Assembly: GCA_002050365.1 (NCBI GenBank)
Contig: MWYZ01000055.1
Span: 1-64,000, forward strand
From: Acidobacteria bacterium 28-1
GTDB taxonomy: Bacteria; Acidobacteriota; Blastocatellia; Pyrinomonadales; Pyrinomonadaceae
DNA: 64,000 bases
Direction of reading: 5' to 3'
The number at the start of each line of letters is the position of its first letter. Positions within the stretch are counted from its first letter, which is position 1. The notes beneath the pieces are model-generated. The model saw nothing but the letters and a program-made list of their open reading frames with translations, searched no databases and was not told the origin of the DNA. Shown one piece after another: positions 8,805 to 17,611 of this stretch. The position numbers and the translations under genes were made by a program.

Positions 8805-9161
8805 GTCTATATTTTTTGAACGTAAAGTTTTTATGGAGGAAACCGTCATTGCGACAGTTTCATTAATATCGCTCATTAACACTGAAAGTTTCTTTTCCGT
8901 CACAATCTCAGATTCGATTAATAATTCCAGCCAATACAAACTTTCATCGGCTTCTTCCTCGACAATTGCAAGTTTGTGCAAAATATCCGCTGTTGATTTT
9001 CCACGACACGCCGCCCGATAATTTGCGCCGACTGAAGTCGCCGAACGCAAAAGTTGCTTGCCGATGATTTGAGCAGTATTAGTATTCGGAAGCGATTCAA
9101 CCAGCCGAATAATGCGCAAAGCAATTTGTTTCGTTCTATCTTTAAATTCTTGTTCCGTCAT
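8784..9161 (-). CDS. four-helix-bundle protein (23S IVS-protein/Avd-like family)
   Basis: A 125-residue all-helical protein with the family hallmarks QLLRSATSVGANYRAACR (about residues 37-54) and IVEEEADESLYWLELL. The family (often called four helix bundle protein, or S23-like) includes proteins encoded in 23S rRNA intervening sequences and the accessory Avd protein of diversity-generating retroelements. The biochemical role is poorly defined; a basic surface for nucleic-acid binding is the usual suggestion. Here the gene is bracketed by a perfect 31-bp inverted repeat of TCCAAAA heptamers, and its C-terminal NPKSKI is encoded by the left arm. It sits between a tRNA-Sec gene and dprA. The bracketing suggests that it arrived as a cassette. 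No reverse transcriptase or template repeat is visible nearby. Confidence 0.85.
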   Translation of the reverse strand: MTEQEFKDRTKQIALRIIRLVESLPNTNTAQIIGKQLLRSATSVGANYRAACRGKSTADILHKLAIVEEEADESLYWLELLIESEIVTEKKLSVLMSDINETVAMTVSSIKTLRSKNIDNPKSKI

Positions 9162-9187
9162 AACTTTAGCTCTATAAATTTCAGACT

Positions 9188-9218
9188 AATCCAAAATCCA
9201 AAATCTAAAATCCAAAAT
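9188..9218. repeat. TCCAAAA heptamer array, right arm of the 31-bp inverted repeat
   Basis: Exact reverse complement of 8774-8804, including the variant unit (aaatctaaaat). It lies upstream of the four-helix gene and just past the 3' end of the tRNA-Sec gene. Confidence 0.9.
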
Positions 9219-9223
9219 CAATG

Positions 9224-9322
9224 TGGCGGAAGCGTGTAGGAATCGAACCTACCTAAGACTGCTCTCACAATCTCACAGACGGTTTTGAAGACCGCGCCGC
9301 TCACCAGAGCAGATTCGCCTCC
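9224..9322 (-). tRNA. selC: tRNA-Sec (anticodon TCA)
   Basis: The minus strand gives a 99-nt cloverleaf with an encoded CCA. Acceptor GGAGGCG pairs with CGCTTCC (one G-T), discriminator G. D-arm GCTC-TGGT-GAGC. Anticodon arm CGGT-CTTCAAA-ACCG gives anticodon TCA, which decodes UGA. The variable arm is long (8 bp, TGAGATTG with CAGTCTTA, 6-nt loop). T-arm GTAGG-TTCGATT-CCTAC. Long variable arm, TCA anticodon and a 3' GCCA end match bacterial tRNA-Sec rather than tRNA-Ser. The organism therefore probably makes selenoproteins; selA, selB and selD are not in the window. Confidence 0.93.
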
Positions 9323-9434
9323 GTAGTGATTAAAACTAAGCGTTTCGATGAAAAACTGTCAAGTTAATTTTCGATAATTACTGATTTGACCCGTTGCTTG
9401 ACCGCTAAAATGCGGGCGTGTTATTCTCTTCCTT

Positions 9435-9464
9435 TTGAAACTTAGTGAATTTTTGCACTAATAT
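9435..9464 (+). promoter_or_regulatory. possible sigma70-like promoter of the ATP synthase cluster
   Basis: TTGAAA (9435-9440) and TAATAT (9459-9464) are 18 bp apart and lie 26 nt upstream of the first ATP synthase gene. The region is AT-rich and fits by position, but a match of this quality can occur by chance. Confidence 0.35.
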
Positions 9465-9490
9465 AAACAAACACATAATATAATAAAGAT

Positions 9491-9934
9491 ATGGTTTTGC
9501 TGGCGTTCCAAGAAGTTCGATTAGTGCCGGACGGCACGATTTTTATTCACATCGCGCTGATTTTGTTGATGATTTGGATTCTGAATCGCACATTTTTTCG
9601 CCCCATCAATCGCGTTATCGAATCGCGTGAGCGAAACAAGGGCGGGCGTTCCAGCGAAGCGCAGGAAATCTTAAAAAACGTTGGCGAAAAGCAATCGCGC
9701 TATGAAGCGGCGATGCTCGAAGCGCGGAACGAAGGTTACGGACTAATCGAAAGAGAGCGCACACAAGCAATTGCTGACCGACAGGAAAAAATCGGCGCGG
9801 TCAAAGAAGAAGTCGCTCAATTTATCGCGCAGGAAAATCAGGAATTAGACCGGCAAACCGTCGAAATAAAAGCATCAGTTGCTCAGGAAGCCGAAAAAAT
9901 GGCACAGCGAATCAGTTCAAATATCTTGAAGTAA
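9491..9934 (+). CDS. atpF': F-type ATP synthase subunit b' (first b-type subunit)
   Basis: Peripheral-stalk subunit that ties F1 to the membrane sector. One N-terminal membrane segment (FIHIALILLMIWILNRTFF, about residues 17-35) is followed by a charged continuous helix for dimerisation. 147 residues. It is followed after a 60-nt gap by a second b-type gene, the b'/b arrangement known from Acidobacteria and photosynthetic bacteria, where the two form a heterodimer. No strong Shine-Dalgarno is seen before the ATG. Which of the two paralogues is b and which b' is a convention. Confidence 0.88.
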   Translation: MVLLAFQEVRLVPDGTIFIHIALILLMIWILNRTFFRPINRVIESRERNKGGRSSEAQEILKNVGEKQSRYEAAMLEARNEGYGLIERERTQAIADRQEKIGAVKEEVAQFIAQENQELDRQTVEIKASVAQEAEKMAQRISSNILK

Positions 9935-9986
9935 GATTCAAGATTCAAGACTTTAAATCCTGAATCTTGAATCCTGAATCTTGAAT
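9935..9986. repeat. inverted GATTCAA heptamer arrays between the two b-subunit genes
   Basis: Two to three GATTCAA units (9935-9954) begin right after the stop of the first b gene and face four reverse-complement units (9957-9986). The transcript would fold into a hairpin inside the operon, with no T-run, so it more likely adjusts mRNA processing or stability than ends transcription. Confidence 0.85.
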
Positions 9987-9994
9987 TTAATCAA

Positions 9995-10579
9995 ATGTCA
10001 GCATTTTTATTTAACTTTTTTTTACTCACGACGGAAGTCGGCGGCGCACACGGCGAATCGGGTTGGGACAAGTTTCTGCATTTTTATAATGAATACTTAA
10101 ACTATCCCGGCTTTGAAGCGTGGCGATTTTTTAATCTAGCACTCTTCGTCGCTATTATGATTTATCTTTTGAAAAAGCCTTTGACGGAGGCTTTTAAAGC
10201 CAAGCGCGAAACGATTCGCGCCGAGTTAATTAAAGCCGAAGAGGAAAGACAGGCGGCACTCGCCCAATTGACTACGACCGAAGCCAAACTCGCGCGGCTC
10301 GACGCGGAAGCGCAAGCAATTCATCAGCGAGCCGAAATGGAAGCCAACGCCGAAAAATCGCGCATTCAAGAACAAACCGAATTTGAAATCAGCAAATTGC
10401 GCGAACAGGCAAACGGCGAAATCGAGCGCAAAAACAAGCTAGCGCGTCTCGAACTGCGCCGTTTTACCGCCGAAGAAAGTATTCGCCTCGCGGAAGAAAA
10501 AATAAGACGTGAAATTAATGCGGAAAAAGACGCGCAACTCGTTCGGGCAAGCATTCAATCAATCGGAGGTTTAAACTAG
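9995..10579 (+). CDS. atpF: F-type ATP synthase subunit b
   Basis: Second peripheral-stalk subunit. A hydrophobic start (SAFLFNFFLLTTEVGG) may be a cleaved leader or a second contact with the membrane. The main membrane helix is FFNLALFVAIMIYLLKKPL at about residues 46-64, and the rest is a long charged coiled coil rich in Glu, Lys, Arg and Ala. At 194 residues it is longer than the upstream b' subunit, mostly because of the N-terminal extension. Stop and the next ATG are 2 nt apart, indicating one operon. Confidence 0.9.
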   Translation: MSAFLFNFFLLTTEVGGAHGESGWDKFLHFYNEYLNYPGFEAWRFFNLALFVAIMIYLLKKPLTEAFKAKRETIRAELIKAEEERQAALAQLTTTEAKLARLDAEAQAIHQRAEMEANAEKSRIQEQTEFEISKLREQANGEIERKNKLARLELRRFTAEESIRLAEEKIRREINAEKDAQLVRASIQSIGGLN

Positions 10580-10581
10580 AA

Positions 10582-11124
10582 ATGAGCGTTGAAACCGTTG
10601 CTCGCCGCTATGCCGCCGCGCTGGCTGATGTCGTGATAAAAACAAACGAAATTGATTCGGTGAAAAGCGAATTGAAAACTTGGGAACAAATGATAAATGC
10701 GAACAGCGATCTGCAAACTGCCTTTCGCAATCCCGCAATTTCTCACGCTAACAAGGAAAAAGTTTTAGAAAATTTAATCGAAAAGACACAGCCGACGCGC
10801 ACGACCGCTAATTTTTTGCGCGTTCTTTTGCGAAATAGCCGTTTGACGGAAATCGGCGAAATTAACCAAAAATTTTCGAGCGTTTTAGAAGAGCGCAGCG
10901 GAGCGGTTTCCGCGCAAATAACTTCAGCGCGTTCGCTCTCGGAAAATGAAAAAGCCGAAATGCAGGCGAACCTGACAAAACTGACGCGCAAAACCGTCAG
11001 CTTAAAATTTGAAACCGACGAAACGCTTATTGGCGGAGTCGTTACGCGTCTCGGCTCAACTGTTTATGACGGCTCGGTGAAAACGCAGTTAGCGGAACTC
11101 AAGCATCAAATGATTGGAAGCTGA
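10582..11124 (+). CDS. atpH: F-type ATP synthase subunit delta
   Basis: Caps the F1 alpha-beta ring and joins it to the b/b' stalk (OSCP homologue). N-terminus VARRYAAALADVV is the family signature. The helical N-terminal domain covers residues 1-105 and the C-terminal part contains LIGGVVTRLGSTVYDGSVKTQL, written here in two ideas: the conserved IGG loop and the DGS turn. 180 residues is the usual length. Directly follows atpF and precedes a VOC gene by 5 nt. Confidence 0.93.
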   Translation: MSVETVARRYAAALADVVIKTNEIDSVKSELKTWEQMINANSDLQTAFRNPAISHANKEKVLENLIEKTQPTRTTANFLRVLLRNSRLTEIGEINQKFSSVLEERSGAVSAQITSARSLSENEKAEMQANLTKLTRKTVSLKFETDETLIGGVVTRLGSTVYDGSVKTQLAELKHQMIGS

Positions 11125-11129
11125 AACAA

Positions 11130-11495
11130 ATGATTCAAGGGTTGCGAACGGTTATTTATCAGGTTGGCGATTTATCGGCGGCGAAAGATTGGTATTCGTT
11201 GGTTCTCGGTTTCGCGCCGTATTTCGACGAACCTTTTTATGTCGGTTTCAATGTCGGCGGTTTTGAATTGGGACTTGATCCGAACGGCGAAAATATTACT
11301 AAAGGCAACAATGCCATCGCATATTGGGGCGTGAGCGACATTCGAACCGCATCTCGAAAATTGCAGGAACTCGGCGCGGAAACGATTGCCGAAGCAACGA
11401 ATGTCGGCGAAGGAATTTTCGTGGCGCAATTTAAAGACCCGTTTGGTAATGTTCTCGGAATCATTGAAAATCCGCACTTTAAGATTGAGGAATAG
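11130..11495 (+). CDS. VOC-superfamily (glyoxalase/bleomycin-resistance fold) protein inside the ATP synthase operon
   Basis: 121 residues with the two beta-alpha-beta-beta-beta modules of the VOC fold: VIYQVGDLSAAKDWYSLVLGF at the N-terminus (broken here at 20 in meaning: the D-x-x-x-A-x-x-W-Y pattern) and FKDPFGNVLGIIENPH at the C-terminus. The terminal Glu of GIIEN is a common metal ligand position. Substrate unknown; members act as lyases, dioxygenases or drug-binding proteins. It lies 5 nt after atpH and 18 nt before atpA, so it must be co-transcribed with them. It is not a standard ATP synthase component and looks like a passenger. Confidence 0.82.
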   Translation: MIQGLRTVIYQVGDLSAAKDWYSLVLGFAPYFDEPFYVGFNVGGFELGLDPNGENITKGNNAIAYWGVSDIRTASRKLQELGAETIAEATNVGEGIFVAQFKDPFGNVLGIIENPHFKIEE

Positions 11496-13082
<1,587 letters not shown>

Positions 13083-13103
13083 AGCGAGCGAATAAAGTTC
13101 GGT

Positions 13104-13883
13104 ATGGCTCAGGATAAATTAGCTAAAGAAATAAAATCTTTTGACGGACTTTGGGAAGGCGGTTATTACGAAGGTGATCCGCTCGAATATCTGAGTCGTT
13201 CGGCTTACGGAAATTACGGTTACATATCGTTTCTCCACGCGATTTATCTGCGCTGCATCAAGCCGTATATCAATTCTAAAACGCTTGCCTTGGAAATCGG
13301 ACCGGGACGCGGCGCGTGGACGAAAACGATGTTGGACGCGAAAGAAGTTTGGGTTTTGGATGCGCTTTCGGCAGAATACAATCAGTTTTTCGAGTATTTG
13401 AATCACCCGAAAAACGTCAAGTATTTCCAGGTCGAAGATTTTGAGTGCCGACAACTGCCCGAAAATTACTTCAATTATATGTTTTCTTTCGGTTGCCTGT
13501 GCCACATTTCCTTCGAAGGCATCACCGAATACGCGACGAATATCTTTGACAAACTTCAACCGAATAGCACTTGTTTTTGGATGATTGCCGACAGGCGGAA
13601 ATACAATAATTTTATCGAACATTCAAAGGAATTTAATATTTGGGACGCGCTTTCGCCGAAAAGACGAAAATTTGCGCCGCTCAAATATGTATTCGATGCC
13701 TTTTCAAAATTAGCGCGTCCGACTTATATGGATTTAGACGTATTTGAAGAAGGTCAAGGTCATTGGCACGATGCGGGGCTTGAACGAACTTGCGAGATGT
13801 TGAAGAAAATCGGTTATAAAATCGTCGAGCCGGACATCGGACTGATTGCCCGCGACCCGATGATTCATTTTATCAAACCGTGA
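13104..13883 (+). CDS. class I SAM-dependent methyltransferase
   Basis: 259 residues. SAM loop ALEIGPGRGAWTKTML at about residues 65-80, then the acidic strand VWVLDALS and the motif-IV-like CHISFEGITEY. Related proteins are often annotated as sugar or surface-polymer methyltransferases, but the substrate cannot be read. It begins 21 nt after atpA in the same direction, so it is part of the ATP synthase transcript although unrelated in function as far as known. It ends 40 nt before the antitoxin gene. Confidence 0.75.
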   Translation: MAQDKLAKEIKSFDGLWEGGYYEGDPLEYLSRSAYGNYGYISFLHAIYLRCIKPYINSKTLALEIGPGRGAWTKTMLDAKEVWVLDALSAEYNQFFEYLNHPKNVKYFQVEDFECRQLPENYFNYMFSFGCLCHISFEGITEYATNIFDKLQPNSTCFWMIADRRKYNNFIEHSKEFNIWDALSPKRRKFAPLKYVFDAFSKLARPTYMDLDVFEEGQGHWHDAGLERTCEMLKKIGYKIVEPDIGLIARDPMIHFIKP

Positions 13884-13923
13884 TTTGATGCAGATATTTA
13901 TTGCAAAAGATTAAAAAGGCAAA

Positions 13924-14175
13924 ATGACGACATTACAAATCAATTTAACCAGTCCGCAGATTGACGCTTTGCACAAACTTTCCGAGCAGACGGGAAAAAC
14001 CGAGGATGAACTTTTGCAGGAAGCAGTAGCAAAATTTGTCAGTGAGGTCAGCGAGGCGGAAAGTGAACGGCAGGAAAGATTAAACAGGTTGCGGCGTGCT
14101 AGAGGTATTTGGAAAGACCGCGGCGATTTGCCCGATTTTGAAAAATTAAGAGCAGAGTGGGACAGATTTGATTAA
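13924..14175 (+). CDS. antitoxin of a VapBC-like module (ribbon-helix-helix/CopG-like)
   Basis: 83 residues. The N-terminal TLQINLTSPQIDALHKLSEQ followed by GKTEDELLQEAVAKFV fits a ribbon-helix-helix antitoxin. The C-terminal part is charged and ends in DLPDFEKLRAEWDRFD, a segment of the type that wraps around PIN toxins. TAA (14173-14175) is directly followed by the toxin ATG, the coupled arrangement usual for type II modules. It presumably represses its own transcription, although here it is inside the ATP synthase operon. Confidence 0.8.
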   Translation: MTTLQINLTSPQIDALHKLSEQTGKTEDELLQEAVAKFVSEVSEAESERQERLNRLRRARGIWKDRGDLPDFEKLRAEWDRFD

Positions 14176-14562
14176 ATGGAAGAGTGTTTGTTGATTGATA
14201 GTGATGTCCTGATTGATTACCTGCGTGGTCATCCGGCGGCGATAAGTTATTTGGAAGGTTTGACCGAAAGACAAATTGTTTCAGTAATGACTGTTGCAGA
14301 ACTTTACACCGGAATTCGTGAAGGCAATGAACGTCAAGCACTCGAAGAACTTCTCAAAACTTTTGAAATAATTCCGGTGAACGAAAAAACGGCTATTTTA
14401 GGCGGTTTGTTTCGTCGAACATTTCTGAAAAGTCACGGTGTTGGTATTGCCGATGCCGTAATTGCGGCAACCGCCGAAGTGGAAAGCGCAACTTTGGCTA
14501 CATTAAATAAAAAGCATTTTCCGATGTTGTCAAAGGTCATTGTGCCTTATCGAAAATCATAA
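14176..14562 (+). CDS. vapC: VapC-like PIN-domain toxin
   Basis: 128-residue PIN-domain ribonuclease. The acidic metal ligands are visible in LIDSDVLIDYLRG (N-terminus), TVAELYTG (Glu), and the C-terminal GIADAVIAATA (Asp), then TLATLNKKHFPML. VapC toxins cleave tRNA or rRNA when the antitoxin is lost. It sits 4 nt before the atpG start, so the module is wedged between the methyltransferase and atpG. All catalytic acids appear present, so it may be active. Position in an essential operon would make loss of the module hard. Confidence 0.85.
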   Translation: MEECLLIDSDVLIDYLRGHPAAISYLEGLTERQIVSVMTVAELYTGIREGNERQALEELLKTFEIIPVNEKTAILGGLFRRTFLKSHGVGIADAVIAATAEVESATLATLNKKHFPMLSKVIVPYRKS

Positions 14563-14566
14563 AATT

Positions 14567-15445
14567 ATGGCAAGTCTTTTAGATATGAGAAGGCGGATTA
14601 AATCCGTCAAAAACACACAGCAAATTACCAAAGCGATGAAAATGGTCGCGGCGGCAAAACTCAAACGAGCGACTGACCGCGTGACGGCGGCGCGTCCGTT
14701 TGCGAAAAAGATGTCGGAAATTCTCGGCAATCTGAGCGCGAGAGTCGGCGACGAATTTTCGTCGCCGCTTTTAACCGACCGCGGCGACGAAAAGTATTTA
14801 GTCGCTCTGGTCACCGCCGATAAAGGTTTGTGCGGCGGTTTCAACACGAATTTGATGAAGGCGACGCAAAACTTTTTGAAAACAAATGCGGGCAAATCAA
14901 CCGAGATGATTCCGGTCGGACGAAAAGGGCGCGATTTTTTCAAACGTCGTCAGATGAAGTTCGTTGAAGAATATGTCGGGCTGACCGGAACCGGTCGTAT
15001 CGAACACACGGACGCGGTGGAAATCGCGCAGGGAATTATCAAAACTTTCACGGAAGACGAAACGATTGATAAAGTTTTTCTTGTCTTTACGGAATTCAAA
15101 ACAGTAATGTCGCAGGAAGTCAAAGTCGAACAGCTTTTGCCGATTCCGCGCACTTCGCTTGACGAAACCGAAACGCAAAGCGCGGCGCAAGCCGAATATG
15201 TCTACGAGCAGCCGGCAAGCGAGATTTTCGGGCGATTACTTCCCAAACAAATTGAAACGCAAATCTACCGAGCAATGCTCGAATCGGTCGCCTCCGAGCA
15301 GGGCGCACGGATGACGGCGATGGATTCGGCATCGAAAAACGCGGGCGAATTGATTGACACTTTAACTTTGAACATGAACCGCATTCGTCAAGCGGCGATT
15401 ACCAAAGAAATTATTGAAGTTGTGTCCGGCGCGGCAGCGGCGTAA
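14567..15445 (+). CDS. atpG: F-type ATP synthase subunit gamma
   Basis: Central rotor stalk of F1. N-terminus MASLLDMRRRIKSVKNTQQI starts at the ATG at 14567 (an in-frame start further upstream would overlap vapC and is not needed), and TKAMKMVAAAKL follows. The C-terminal signature SEQGARMTAMDSASKNAGEL is present, then NRIRQAAITKEIIEVVSGA. About 292 residues, the usual length. It is separated from atpA by about 1.5 kb of unrelated genes. No beta or epsilon gene follows; a VanZ gene is next. Confidence 0.95.
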   Translation: MASLLDMRRRIKSVKNTQQITKAMKMVAAAKLKRATDRVTAARPFAKKMSEILGNLSARVGDEFSSPLLTDRGDEKYLVALVTADKGLCGGFNTNLMKATQNFLKTNAGKSTEMIPVGRKGRDFFKRRQMKFVEEYVGLTGTGRIEHTDAVEIAQGIIKTFTEDETIDKVFLVFTEFKTVMSQEVKVEQLLPIPRTSLDETETQSAAQAEYVYEQPASEIFGRLLPKQIETQIYRAMLESVASEQGARMTAMDSASKNAGELIDTLTLNMNRIRQAAITKEIIEVVSGAAAA

Positions 15446-15485
15446 TCAAAAAGCGAATTTCAAGTTACGAATTACGATGTGTTAA

Positions 15486-15971
15486 ATGATTCAATCTGAT
15501 TTAGCAAACAAGCGGCGCGGGCGAATTATTCGTTACGCGCCGCTTGTTTTGTGGATTGGCGTGATTTTATTCCTCTCGTCATCGCAAGCCTCGATGTCGA
15601 ACACCTCGCGCTTTATCCGTCCGCTTTTAGAATTTCTTTTTCCGAGCGCATCGGAAGAAACATTAATCCTTTATCACGGTTATATCCGTAAACTCGCGCA
15701 TTTGACTGAATACGCCGGTTTGGCTTTTTGGGCTTTCCGGGCTTTTTCAAACTCTAATCTAAAAAATCTGCGCCGTTTCTGGTTTATTTTCGCGTTCCTT
15801 CTGGTTATCTTAATTGCTTCGATTGACGAAACAAATCAAAGTTACCTGACTTCGCGGACAGGCTCGATTTACGATGTTATGCTTGACGCAGCGGGCGGTT
15901 TGTTGATGATAATAGTTTTGAGTGTCTGGAGAGTTTTGAGAGTCCAGAGAGTCAACGCCAATTCGAGTTAA
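15486..15971 (+). CDS. VanZ-family membrane protein
   Basis: 161 residues with four predicted membrane segments (YAPLVLWIGVILFLSSSQAS, the segment around LTEYAGLAFWAF, FWFIFAFLLVILIASIDE, and AAGGLLMIIVLSVW). The family motifs KLAHLTEY and IDETNQ followed by R-x-G-S are present. VanZ proteins are linked to teicoplanin resistance in one well-known case, but most members have no known function. The last 15 or so codons (VWRVLRVQRVNANSS) are encoded by a 9-bp tandem array, so the C-terminal tail looks repeat-derived. Confidence 0.85.
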   Translation: MIQSDLANKRRGRIIRYAPLVLWIGVILFLSSSQASMSNTSRFIRPLLEFLFPSASEETLILYHGYIRKLAHLTEYAGLAFWAFRAFSNSNLKNLRRFWFIFAFLLVILIASIDETNQSYLTSRTGSIYDVMLDAAGGLLMIIVLSVWRVLRVQRVNANSS

Positions 15972-16025
15972 CTTAAGACTCAAGACTCTCAAGACTCTCA
16001 AAACTCTCCAAACTCTCTAGACTCG
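15920..16025. repeat. inverted 9-bp arrays around the VanZ stop codon
   Basis: Left array 15920-15952 (units like gtctggaga, gttttgaga, gtccagaga) lies in the VanZ coding region. Right array 15975-16025 (units like aagactctc, aaaactctc) is its approximate reverse complement. The pair would form a long 3' hairpin. Period 9, so inside the gene it stays in frame. Confidence 0.8.
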
Positions 16026-16080
16026 AATGAAACTTTGTGCGATAGTTTTCGTTAGAATCTGCGAAAGGAGAGAATAAAAA

Positions 16081-17244
16081 ATGGGTATTTTCGACAAAGT
16101 TAAAGAAGCGGCATTAAATCAGTTTATCGAAGTTATCGAATGGCTCGACGATTCGGGCAACACGATACTCTATCGTTTTCCCGTCGCGGGACAGGAAATC
16201 AAAAACGAAGCGCAATTGATTGTGCGCGAATCGCAAGTTGCAGTTTTTGTTTTTGAAGGTCAAGTGGCGGACGTTTTCACGCCCGGACGTTACACGATTG
16301 ACGGCGGCAATACGCCGATTTTATCGAAACTCGGCGCGTGGAAATACGGTTTTAACTCGCCGTTCAAATCGGAAGTTTATTTCGTCAACGTCAAACAATT
16401 TACCGATATGAAGTGGGGAACGGCAAATCCGATTATGCTGCGCGACGAGGATTTCGGAATTGTGCGCCTTCGCGCGTTCGGCGCATATTCTCTGCGCGTT
16501 GCCGACCCGCGCGAGTTTATCAAGGAAGTCGCCGGCACGAACGCGCATTTCCAAACCGAAGATATTGACGAACAACTCAAACGCGCCATCGTTACCGAAT
16601 TTTCCGACGCGCTCGGCGAGATGAAAATTCCCGCGCTCGATTTGGCGGCGCAATATAAAGAATTGGGCGAAGCGATTCGCGCGAAAATCAACGAAGATTT
16701 TCGCGGTTACGGTTTAGAGGTAACGAAATTCTACGTCGAAAACATTTCTCTGCCGCCCGAAGTCGAAGAAGCAATGGACAGACGCTCTTCGATGGGCGCA
16801 CTCGGCGACGCGAATCGTTATATGCAGTTTCAAGCGGCTGACGCTCTGCGCGACGCGGCTCAAAATGAAGGCGGCGGTGCAGGTTTAGGCGCAGGTTTAG
16901 GTGCTGGCTTCGCCGTCGGCGGACAAATGGCAAATGCCTTTAGCGGCGTGAATCAGCCGCAAGGCGGACAAGGCGGCGGGCAATCTTCGGGACAAACGGT
17001 TGCGTGTCCGAGTTGCGGCAAACCGAACGCGGCTGGCACAAAATTCTGCGGCGATTGCGGCGCGAAGATGGAAGTCGGTAAAGTGCCGTGCGTGAAATGC
17101 GGCGCGGAACTCCGCGAAGGCGCAAGGTTCTGTTCGGAATGCGGTTCGACTCAGGAAAAAGCGAAATGTTCGAACTGCCAAGCCGAACTCGCTCCCGGCG
17201 CAAAATTCTGTCCCGAATGCGGCACGCAAACGGAAGCCGTTTAA
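16081..17244 (+). CDS. SPFH-domain protein with three C-terminal zinc ribbons
   Basis: 387 residues. The N-terminal SPFH/band-7-like domain (about residues 20-245) resembles YdjI-type virion-core-like proteins found in many bacteria. A glycine-rich hinge (GGGAGLGAGLGAGFAVGG) joins it to three CxxC...CxxC zinc ribbons: CPSCGKPN with CGDCGAK, CVKCGAEL with CSECGST, and CSNCQAEL with CPECGTQ. There is no signal peptide or membrane segment, so it likely acts in the cytoplasm, perhaps at the membrane surface as an oligomer. The function of the family is unknown. A good terminator follows. Preceded by a GGAGAG Shine-Dalgarno at about 16067-16072. Confidence 0.82.
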   Translation: MGIFDKVKEAALNQFIEVIEWLDDSGNTILYRFPVAGQEIKNEAQLIVRESQVAVFVFEGQVADVFTPGRYTIDGGNTPILSKLGAWKYGFNSPFKSEVYFVNVKQFTDMKWGTANPIMLRDEDFGIVRLRAFGAYSLRVADPREFIKEVAGTNAHFQTEDIDEQLKRAIVTEFSDALGEMKIPALDLAAQYKELGEAIRAKINEDFRGYGLEVTKFYVENISLPPEVEEAMDRRSSMGALGDANRYMQFQAADALRDAAQNEGGGAGLGAGLGAGFAVGGQMANAFSGVNQPQGGQGGGQSSGQTVACPSCGKPNAAGTKFCGDCGAKMEVGKVPCVKCGAELREGARFCSECGSTQEKAKCSNCQAELAPGAKFCPECGTQTEAV

Positions 17245-17272
17245 GGCAAAAGGTAAAAGGTAAAAGGTAAAA
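17245..17272. repeat. AAAAGGT heptamer array after the SPFH gene
   Basis: Four units of AAAAGGC/AAAAGGT starting at the SPFH stop codon. The reverse-complement family (ttttgcc, ttttacc types) recurs at 17331-17362, on the other side of the terminator hairpin, followed by octamer-like units (ctttgcgc, ctttgccg) to 17390. Confidence 0.8.
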
Positions 17273-17278
17273 ATAAAG

Positions 17279-17322
17279 AGCGTCTTAACTCATTTTGAAA
17301 TTCGAGTAAGACGCTTTTTTAA
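17279..17322 (+). terminator. Rho-independent terminator of the SPFH gene
   Basis: 9-bp stem AGCGTCTTA (17279-17287) pairs with TAAGACGCT (17307-17315), followed by a run of seven T. It lies 35 nt after the stop codon, nested between inverted heptamer arrays. Confidence 0.85.
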
Positions 17323-17432
17323 TTTTTATTTTTTGCCTTTTTACTTTTGCCTTTTGCCTTTCCATCTTTGCGCCTTTGCCGCCTTGCGTTAAAATCATTT
17401 TCAGTTTAGTAAAATTTGTGGAGTAATAATTT

Positions 17433-17609
17433 ATGGCAATCAGTCCCGAACTTTTAGAAATCCTGCGTTGTCCGAAATGCAAATCGAAAGTTGAAATAAA
17501 ACCCGACGCGAGTGGTTTGAAATGCGTCAATCCCGAATGCGCCCTTGTTTATCCAATACGCGACGAAATTCCCGTGATGCTAGTCGAGGAAGCGACGGTT
17601 GAAAAATAG
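17433..17609 (+). CDS. Trm112-like zinc-binding protein (YcaR type)
   Basis: 58 residues: [20 protein letters not shown], then [20 protein letters not shown], then VMLVEE. The CPxC...CxNxxC pattern and the [11 protein letters not shown] end are hallmarks of the Trm112/UPF0434 family. In eukaryotes and archaea Trm112 is a zinc-binding activator of several methyltransferases. Here the stop is only 2 nt before the start of a SAM-dependent methyltransferase gene, which suggests that the pair could form a similar complex. That is inference from gene order. A G-rich GTGGAG at 17418-17423 can serve as ribosome-binding site. Confidence 0.88.
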   Translation: MAISPELLEILRCPKCKSKVEIKPDASGLKCVNPECALVYPIRDEIPVMLVEEATVEK

Positions 17610-17611
17610 AA

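Noticed and set aside
8784-9322. Diversity-generating retroelement around the Avd-like four-helix gene
   Set aside because: No reverse transcriptase and no template/variable repeat pair in the window; the protein belongs to the wider four-helix family.
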